Of a stretch of 64,000 nucleotides of DNA, positions 58,539-64,000 are shown piece after piece. Positions within the stretch are counted from its first letter, which is position 1. Every line of letters begins with the position of its first letter. The position numbers and the translations under genes were made by a program. The notes beneath the pieces were generated by a model. It was given only the letters and a program-made list of their open reading frames with translations, was not told where the DNA came from and ran no database searches. The DNA is from Isoptericola dokdonensis DS-3 (lineage in GTDB: Bacteria > Actinomycetota > Actinomycetes > Actinomycetales > Cellulomonadaceae): NCBI RefSeq assembly GCF_001636295.1, contig NZ_CP014209.1, positions 806,001 to 870,000 on the forward strand, written 5' to 3'.

Positions 58539-59741
58539 ATGGACTTCGCCCCCGACGCCCGCACCGCCGAGCTCACCGAGCAGGTCCGGACCTTCGTCCA
58601 CGACCACGTCCTGCCCGCCGAACCCGTCCTGGACGCCCAGCTCGCCGCCACACCCGACGACTGGACCTTCCGGCCCGTCGTCGACGAGCTGCGCGCCAAG
58701 GCCAGGGCCGAAGGGCTGTGGAACCTGTTCCTGCCCTCCGCACGAGGGGCCGGCCTGACGAACCTCCAGTACGCCCCGCTGGCCGAGCTGACCGGCTGGA
58801 GCCCGCGTCTCGCCCCCGTGGCCATGAACTGCGCCGCCCCCGACACCGGCAACATGGAGCTCCTCGCCGAGTTCGGCACCCCGGCGCAGCAGGAGCGCTG
58901 GCTCGCACCGCTGCTGGACGCCCGCATCCGCTCCGCCTTCTCCATGACCGAGCCGGACGTCGCGTCCTCCGACGCCTCCCAGATCGGCACCCGCATCCGC
59001 CGCGACGGCGACGAGTACGTCGTCACGGGCCGCAAGTGGTGGTCGACCGGCGCGATGAGCCCCGACTGCACGCTGCTCGTCGTCATGGGCAAGACCGACC
59101 CCGACGCCGACCGGCACCGTCAGCAGTCGATGGTGCTCGTCCCCCGTGACACCCCGGGCGTGCGCGTCGTGCGCCCGCTGACCGTCTTCGGCTACGACGA
59201 CCGCGACCACGGCGGGCACGCCGAGATCGTGTTCGACGACGTCCGCGTCCCCGCGTCGCACCTCCTCGGTCAGGAGGGCGACGGCTTCGCGATCGCCCAG
59301 GCGCGGCTCGGACCGGGCCGCATCCACCACTGCATGCGCGCCCTCGGCACCGCCGAGCGGGCGCTCGCGCTCGCCGTCGACCGTGCGCACGACCGGTCGA
59401 CGTTCGGCGTGCCCCTCGCCCAGCAGGGCGTCGTGCGCGAGTGGGTCGCCGAGGCCCGCGTCGAGATCGAGGCCCTGCGGCTGCTCGTCCTCAAGACCGC
59501 GTGGCTCATGGACACCGCCGGCAACCGGGCCGCCATGACCGAGATCCAGGCGATCAAGATCGCCGTCCCGCGTGCCGTGCAGCGCATCCTCGACCGCGTC
59601 GTCCAGCTCTTCGGCGCCGCCGGGGTCTCCGGCGACCAGCCGCTCGCGGAGATGTTCGCCGGGATCCGCTCGCTGCGGATCGCCGACGGCCCCGACGAGG
59701 TGCACCTCGCCTCGCTCGGCCGCGCGCAGCTGCGCCGCTGA
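58539..59741 (+). CDS. acyl-CoA dehydrogenase (ACAD10/11 C-terminal type)
   Basis: This 400-residue FAD enzyme belongs to the acyl-CoA dehydrogenase group paired with APH kinases. Segments include MTEPDVASSDASQIGTRI, VTGRKWWSTGAMSPDCTLLVVMGKTDP, the ligand-binding Q-rich GRIHHCMRALGTAERAL and the C-terminal LFGAAGVSGDQPLAEMFAGIRSLRIADGPDEVHLASLGR. In this group the enzyme is thought to help eliminate phosphate from the phosphorylated acyl-CoA. The ATG follows the kinase stop without a gap. The intergenic repeat array begins a few bases later. Confidence 0.88.
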   Translation: MDFAPDARTAELTEQVRTFVHDHVLPAEPVLDAQLAATPDDWTFRPVVDELRAKARAEGLWNLFLPSARGAGLTNLQYAPLAELTGWSPRLAPVAMNCAAPDTGNMELLAEFGTPAQQERWLAPLLDARIRSAFSMTEPDVASSDASQIGTRIRRDGDEYVVTGRKWWSTGAMSPDCTLLVVMGKTDPDADRHRQQSMVLVPRDTPGVRVVRPLTVFGYDDRDHGGHAEIVFDDVRVPASHLLGQEGDGFAIAQARLGPGRIHHCMRALGTAERALALAVDRAHDRSTFGVPLAQQGVVREWVAEARVEIEALRLLVLKTAWLMDTAGNRAAMTEIQAIKIAVPRAVQRILDRVVQLFGAAGVSGDQPLAEMFAGIRSLRIADGPDEVHLASLGRAQLRR

Positions 59742-60061
59742 GCGACGAGCCGACTCCAGTCAGCGCAAGAAGGCGCCAGTCAGCGCAAGAGAACGCGAGT
59801 CAGCGCACGACAACGCGAGTCAGCGCAGGATCCTCCCGGATCCCGCGCTGACTCGCGTTCGCTTGTGCTGACTCGCGCCACACCGTGCTGACTCGCGCTT
59901 TCTTGCGCTGACTCGGCGCCACCCGTGCTGACCCGTGCTCACCAGCGCTGACTCGTCGCGTCGCCTCCGGGGGACGACGACGGGACCCGACGCTCCGGGG
60001 GGATGGAGCAGCGGGTCCCGTCGGACCGGTCCGCCCGGCGGGTCCGCCGGGCGGCAGATCG
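59742..60061. other. 320-base intergenic region between convergent operons
   Basis: Apart from the repeat array (59758-59960), the right part, 59961-60061, is GC-rich with short inverted GGGACCC / GGGTCCC-type pieces near 59991-60020 that may end livK transcription. I see no gene. Confidence 0.5.
59758..59960. repeat. converging array of about ten 20-bp repeats forming a cruciform
   Basis: Four units on the left read with the core GTCAGCGCA (59758, 59778, 59798, 59818). Six on the right carry its complement, G(C/T)GCTGAC, beginning near 59845 with the same 20-base period. The two halves meet at a perfect GGATCC...GGATCC centre. The innermost arms, 59812-59833 and 59838-59859, match in 21 of 22 positions around the loop TCCC. 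Outer units pair less exactly. It fills most of a gap of 320 bases between two convergent operons. Confidence 0.85.
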
Positions 60062-61333
60062 TCACTCGGCCGGGACACCCTCCCCCTCGACGGGCGGAGC
60101 GGACGGCTCGGCGGTGGACACGGTGTCGCCGTCGAGGCGGTAGGTGGTGCCGACGAAGTCCTGGACGCCGTCGACGACGGTGGTGATCCCGACGGTGTCG
60201 TAGCCGCCGTGGTCGTCGGCCGAGTAGGCCAGCGGGGCGATGCCGTTGCCGGTCACCTCACCGGACTCGAGCGCCTCGACCAGCGACTCGCGGGTGGGGT
60301 CCTCCCCTGCCCGGGTGAGCGCCTCGACGAACGCGTACCCGACGCTCATCCCGAAGACGGTGTTCCCGTCGAACGGGGCGCCGTCGTTGTACTCCTCGTT
60401 GATCGAGGTGAAGAGCTCGACCCAGTCGCTGTCGGGGCTGAAGGGCAGGTAGTTGACGGACACGAACCCCTGGAGGAGCTGCGGGGCGGCCTCGCCGAGG
60501 AACCCGGTCAGGGTCGGGTAGTCGCCGCCGGCGGACGCCGCCATCCACGTGGGCATGAAGCCCATCTGGGCGGCGGTGCCGACCGCGAGCGCAGTGAACC
60601 CGTTGACGGTGGCGAGCATGACGACCTCGCAGCCGGCGGCCTGGAGGGCGCCGATCTGTGCGGTGACGTCCTGGTTGGACGTGTCGTACGTCTCGGTGGC
60701 GGTGACGCCGTCCTCGCCGAGGGCGATCTGGACCCCCTCGAGGAACGTCTCGCCGTAGTCGTCGTCCTGGCCCAGGACGCAGACGGAGCTGTCGGCGTGC
60801 TCGTCGGCGGCGTACTGGCCGAGCGCGGAGCCCTCGACGTGGTAGTCCGCGTTGTACCCGAAGGTGTAGGGGTACTCCTCGGGGTCGTTCCAGGCGGTCG
60901 ACCCGGAGGAGACGAACAGGTCGGGCACCTCGTTCTGGTTGAGGAAGTCCAGGACCGCGGAGTGGGTCGGGGTGCCGAGCCCGTTGAGGATGGCGAACAC
61001 CTCGTCCTGCTGGACGAGCTCGCGGACGACGGTCTGGGTGGTGGCGGGGTTGTAGCCGTCGTTCTTGACGAGGTACTCGATCTGCCGGCCGTGCACGCCG
61101 CCCTGGGCGTTGACGTGGTCGAAGTAGGCCTGGGTGGCGGCGGAGATCGACGAGTAGCCGGCGGCGGCGGGCCCGGACAAGGGCTGGTGGGTGCCGATGG
61201 TGATGGTCTCGGCGCTGACGCCGGGCGAGGCCTCGTCCGTGCCGCCGCAGGCGGCGAGCGGGAGGACGAGCGCGGCCGCGCCGAGGGCGGCGATGGCGCG
61301 CGCACGGGTGCGTCGGGTGGTGGTGGTCCGCAT
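60062..61333 (-). CDS. livK: branched-chain amino-acid ABC transporter substrate-binding lipoprotein
   Basis: This is the extracellular binding protein of a Liv-type importer. The 423-residue precursor has a Tat/Sec-like signal with arginines and a lipobox LPLAAC, so Cys about 29 becomes lipidated. The periplasmic-binding fold (ETITIGTHQPLSGPAAAGYSSISAATQAYFDHVNAQGGVHGRQIEYLVKNDGYNPATT) resembles LivK/AmiC proteins. The actual ligand may be amino acids, amides or other small acids. It is the last gene of the operon, five bases after livM. Confidence 0.9.
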   Translation of the reverse strand: MRTTTTRRTRARAIAALGAAALVLPLAACGGTDEASPGVSAETITIGTHQPLSGPAAAGYSSISAATQAYFDHVNAQGGVHGRQIEYLVKNDGYNPATTQTVVRELVQQDEVFAILNGLGTPTHSAVLDFLNQNEVPDLFVSSGSTAWNDPEEYPYTFGYNADYHVEGSALGQYAADEHADSSVCVLGQDDDYGETFLEGVQIALGEDGVTATETYDTSNQDVTAQIGALQAAGCEVVMLATVNGFTALAVGTAAQMGFMPTWMAASAGGDYPTLTGFLGEAAPQLLQGFVSVNYLPFSPDSDWVELFTSINEEYNDGAPFDGNTVFGMSVGYAFVEALTRAGEDPTRESLVEALESGEVTGNGIAPLAYSADDHGGYDTVGITTVVDGVQDFVGTTYRLDGDTVSTAEPSAPPVEGEGVPAE

Positions 61334-61338
61334 GGAGG

Positions 61339-62406
61339 TCACCTCTCTGTGAGCGTTCGCGGGACTTTCCGGCCCGGCCGGAGCCGGTGGGTGAGGGAGC
61401 TGACGCGGCCGCCGAGGGCGTGGGACAGCCCTCCCGGCCACACGACGGTGACCGCGACGAGCAGCGCACCGAAGACGAGGACCGCCGCGTTGCCGGCCAG
61501 CCGCTGCTCGAGGTCCGCGGGCAGCCCGACACCGGTCACGACCGTGTCGATGAGCCAGGGCACGAGGACGACGAGCGCGGCTCCGACGGCGGCGCCGCCG
61601 ATGCTGCCGAGACCGCCGACGACGACGGCGACGAGCAGCAGCAGGGAGTAGGCGAGGTCGTAGGCACCGGGGCTGACGCTCTGGGTGACGACGGCCAGGA
61701 CGGCACCGCCGAGCCCGGCGGAGAGCGCGCCGGCGACGAACGCGCCGGTCTTGACCCGGGCGGGCGAGATCCCGGCGAGGCGGGCGGCGGTCTCGTCGCC
61801 GTGCACGGCGCGCATCCGCAGCCCGGCCCGCCCGGAGCGCAGCAGCGCCAGGGGCGTGACGGCGACGGCGGCGACGAGCACGGCGATCCAGGCGTGCCAC
61901 TGCTCGACCCCGACGACGCCCCGCAGGCCGTCGGGGACGCCCTCGAACGGTGCGCCGACCCCGGCGGCACCGCCGAGGACGGGCACCTGGGTCGTGATGG
62001 CGGGCAGGGCGATGACGAGCGCGAGGGTGAGCCCGGCCAGGTAGGGGCCCTTGAGGCGGGCACCGGCGAGGCCGAGCAGGAGGCCGACGGCGCCGGCCAG
62101 CACCAGGGCCCCGGCGATGCCGAGCGCGAACCGGGCGGGTCCGCCCAGCCCGGCGTCGGCGGCGGGGGTCGCCGTGAGGGCGTACCCGTAGCCACCGGCG
62201 GCCATGAGGACGGCGTGGCCCAGGGAGAGCTGCCCGGTCAGCCCGACCAGGAGGGTCAGGCCGGCGGTGGCGCAGAAGACGGCCGCGACGACGGCGAGCT
62301 GGTAGTTGCGGTAGTCGTCGAGCACGAAGGTCGCGCCCACCGCCAGGAGGGTGCACACGGCGGCGCGCAGGAGCACGGCGCGGGTCCGCTGTCGGTCGGT
62401 GGTCAT
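61339..62406 (-). CDS. livM: branched-chain amino-acid ABC transporter permease LivM
   Basis: This 355-residue membrane permease has about nine helices, with the LivM coupling region GLTGQLSLGHAVLMAAGGYGYALT and GSIGGAAVGAALVVLVPWLID. The loop LLRSGRAGLRMRAVHGDETAARLAGISPARVKTGAFVAGALSAG contacts the ATPases. The ATG 62406 overlaps the upstream livH stop by 4 bp. The C-terminal tail is basic and extends into the cytoplasm, longer than usual. Confidence 0.9.
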   Translation of the reverse strand: MTTDRQRTRAVLLRAAVCTLLAVGATFVLDDYRNYQLAVVAAVFCATAGLTLLVGLTGQLSLGHAVLMAAGGYGYALTATPAADAGLGGPARFALGIAGALVLAGAVGLLLGLAGARLKGPYLAGLTLALVIALPAITTQVPVLGGAAGVGAPFEGVPDGLRGVVGVEQWHAWIAVLVAAVAVTPLALLRSGRAGLRMRAVHGDETAARLAGISPARVKTGAFVAGALSAGLGGAVLAVVTQSVSPGAYDLAYSLLLLVAVVVGGLGSIGGAAVGAALVVLVPWLIDTVVTGVGLPADLEQRLAGNAAVLVFGALLVAVTVVWPGGLSHALGGRVSSLTHRLRPGRKVPRTLTER

Positions 62407-63281
62407 GCGGTGCGGGCCTCCTTGGCGGCGAAGATCCCCCCGGGCCGCACGAGCAGCACCCCGGTGAGCAGGACGAGCACGGCGATCGGCGCGAACCCCG
62501 CCCCGAGGAACCCGGTGACGAGGCTGACGAGCACGCCGACGACGACGCCGCCGACGAGCGCGCCGACCGGCGAGTCGAGGCCACCGAGGACCGCGACCGT
62601 GAACGCGTGGACGAACAGGACGTCGCCGCTGTGGGCGTTGAGCCCCAGCTCGGTGGGCACGAGCAGCATGACGGCCAGGGCGGCGACGGCCGCCGACAGC
62701 ATCCAGCCGAGCGTCACCATGCGGGGCACGCGGACGCCGAGGAGCCGCGACACCTCGGGCGCCATGGCCGAGGCCCGCATCTGCAGGCCCAGCCCGGTGG
62801 CGTTGAACAGCACCGCGAGGGCGACGACGACGCCGAGCGCCACGAGCAGGACGAACAGGTCGTAGGGCGACAGGACGGGGACGCCGCCCACGACGAACGG
62901 CTGCTCGGACAGGGGCGCCTGGACGGGGCGGTGCCGCGGCCCGAACGCGATCCCGATCGCGGACTGCAGCACCATGACCAGCCCGATGGCGACGATCATG
63001 CCGGGCAGCGGCGTGGTGGCCGGGACGAGCCGGATCAGCCACCGTTCGACGGCGTACCCGACGGCCGCGCCGGTGGCGGTCGCGACGACGAGCCCGAGCC
63101 AGAACGACCCGGTGAGGTTCGTGACGGCAAGGCCGACGAAGACGGCGACGACGGCCATGGCGGCCTGGGCGAAGTTCACGATGCGCGCGGCGCGCCAGAT
63201 GATGACGAGCGAGAGCGCGAAGAGGGCGACGACGAGGCCGCGGGCGATGCCGGTGGCAAGGAGGAAGGCGAGACGGTCCAT
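62403..63281 (-). CDS. livH: branched-chain amino-acid ABC transporter permease LivH
   Basis: This 292-residue permease begins MDRLAFLLATGIARGLVVALFALSLVIIWRAARIVNFAQAAMAVVAVFVGLAV, as in LivH, and carries the ATPase-contact loop TGLGLQMRASAMAPEVSRLLGVRVPRMVTLGWMLSAAVAALA. Eight or so helices are predicted by hydrophobicity. It overlaps the upstream ATPase stop by one base (TGATG) and the livM start by four, so all genes are co-translated. Confidence 0.9.
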   Translation of the reverse strand: MDRLAFLLATGIARGLVVALFALSLVIIWRAARIVNFAQAAMAVVAVFVGLAVTNLTGSFWLGLVVATATGAAVGYAVERWLIRLVPATTPLPGMIVAIGLVMVLQSAIGIAFGPRHRPVQAPLSEQPFVVGGVPVLSPYDLFVLLVALGVVVALAVLFNATGLGLQMRASAMAPEVSRLLGVRVPRMVTLGWMLSAAVAALAVMLLVPTELGLNAHSGDVLFVHAFTVAVLGGLDSPVGALVGGVVVGVLVSLVTGFLGAGFAPIAVLVLLTGVLLVRPGGIFAAKEARTA

Positions 63282-64000
63282 CAGAACCCCAGGTAGGCGT
63301 GGCGGAGGGCCGGGTCGGCGGCGAGCTGCGCGGCCGGGGCGTCGGCGACGACCTCCCCGAGGCCGAGCACGATGCCGCGGTCGGCGATGGACAGGGCGCT
63401 GGTGACGTTCTGCTCGGCGAGCAGGACGGTCAGCCCGGTGCGGCGTGCGGCCTCGCGCAGCGTCCCCAGGAGCTGGGCGACGACCCGTGGCGCGAGCCCG
63501 AGGGAGGGTTCGTCGAGCAGCAGGACGCGCGGCCGGGACACGAGCGCGCGGGCGAGGGCGAGCATCTGGCGCTCGCCGCCCGAGAGCTGGTGGCCGTAGG
63601 CCTGCCGACGGCGGGCCAGCGGCTCGAGCTCGTCGTAGAGCTCGTCGACGGCGGCGCGTCGCGCCCGTCGTCCCGGGATGCGCCAGAGCGCCCCGAGCTG
63701 GAGGTTCTCCTCGACGGTGAGCTCGGCCACGACGCTGCGCCCCTCGGGGACCTGCGCGAGCCCGCGGCGGGCCCGGTCCTCGACGGCGAGCCCGGTGAGG
63801 TCCTCGGCGTCGAGGACGACGCGGCCGCCGCGGAGCGGGACGAGCCCGGACACGGCCCGCAGCAGGGTCGTCTTGCCCGCGCCGTTGGCGCCGAGCAGGG
63901 CGACGACGTCGCCGGCGGCGACCTCGATCGTCAGGCCGTCGAGGACGGGTGCCCCGGCGTACCCGACGACGAGGCCGTCGACGGCGAGGAGGGTCCGGGT
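63281..64000 (-). CDS. livF: branched-chain amino-acid ABC transporter ATPase LivF (N-terminus beyond window)
   Basis: This is the ATPase of the Liv transporter. The 240 codons present include Walker A LLGANGAGKTTLLRAVSGL, the Q-loop region, LSGGERQMLALARALVSRPRVLLLDEPSLGLAP (signature and Walker B) and the H-loop TVLLAEQNV. RGLAQVPEGRSVVAELTVEENL is typical of LivF. Only a few N-terminal residues should be missing; the frame is open to the window edge. livG, the other ATPase, is expected just outside. Confidence 0.92.
   Translation of the reverse strand, partial: TRTLLAVDGLVVGYAGAPVLDGLTIEVAAGDVVALLGANGAGKTTLLRAVSGLVPLRGGRVVLDAEDLTGLAVEDRARRGLAQVPEGRSVVAELTVEENLQLGALWRIPGRRARRAAVDELYDELEPLARRRQAYGHQLSGGERQMLALARALVSRPRVLLLDEPSLGLAPRVVAQLLGTLREAARRTGLTVLLAEQNVTSALSIADRGIVLGLGEVVADAPAAQLAADPALRHAYLGF

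Noticed and set aside
59758..59960. CRISPR array
   Set aside because: Units are 20 bp, face in two directions and have no unique spacers of regular length; no cas gene is present.
59758..59960. plasmid-type iteron origin
   Set aside because: No rep gene, DnaA box or AT-rich segment lies near the repeats.

Overview
The window is chromosomal DNA of a high-GC (roughly 74% by eye) actinomycete. It carries the Pup-proteasome locus, mycothiol synthesis (mshC), the ImuA'-ImuB-DnaE2 mutasome with an actinobacterial-type LexA box, and many leaderless -10 promoters. A secreted AA10 polysaccharide monooxygenase with a CBM2 module suggests a plant-polymer degrader, most likely a Micrococcales lineage such as Promicromonosporaceae or Cellulomonadaceae; that placement is inference. 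Nearly all DNA is coding, and long antisense reading frames are GC artefacts.

Region 1 (1-14.1 kb): pafA (cut by the window edge), prcA, prcB, pup, dop, arc/mpa and trmI form the pupylation-proteasome locus, interrupted by a divergent PAS/SpoIIE-type phosphatase gene. An M50 protease with CBS domains, a HAD phosphatase, a PAC2-family protein, mshC and uppP follow. Region 2 (14.2-29.8 kb): an aldo/keto reductase, a small acidic protein, a DUF5703 protein, a fructosamine-kinase-like protein, M20 and M3 peptidases, the AA10 enzyme, an ABC-F ATPase, a tightly overlapped flavin monooxygenase / BASS transporter / epimerase operon, a GNAT enzyme, an AI-2E family permease, an SDR and yidD. Region 3 (29.8-34.6 kb): a HelR-type RNA polymerase-recycling ATPase behind a rifamycin-associated-element-like palindrome, a CYTH protein, a GNAT enzyme, and a lower-GC DUF433/DUF5615 toxin-antitoxin remnant with a frameshifted toxin beside tRNA-Leu(GAG).

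Region 4 (34.7-42.9 kb): a GH15 glycosidase coupled to a glucose-dehydrogenase-like enzyme, a MazG-like protein, a membrane metal-dependent hydrolase, a metallo-beta-lactamase-fold hydrolase, a RIO-family kinase preceded by a 19-codon leader and a three-segment attenuator, a GNAT enzyme, and an SRPBCC-ArsR pair with an operator. Region 5 (42.9-49 kb): the SOS mutasome. Region 6 (49-60 kb): acyl-CoA and alcohol catabolism. An ADH-SDR-MaoC operon and an APH-kinase/acyl-CoA dehydrogenase operon share a near-identical operator, CATACCG-N6-CGGTATG. Between them lie a thiolase/acyl-CoA dehydrogenase operon, a TetR regulator, a thioesterase, and a terpene-cyclase-fold protein with an alpha/beta hydrolase. 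Region 7 (59.7-64 kb): a 20-bp-period inverted repeat array, then a branched-chain-amino-acid-type ABC transporter (livK, livM, livH, partial livF).

The points most worth following are the RIO-kinase leader/attenuator, the 20-bp converging array, the RAE-helR pair, the two-operator acyl-CoA regulon with its split ACAD10/11-like module, a long palindrome inside an in-frame dnaE2 insertion, and the broken toxin gene.
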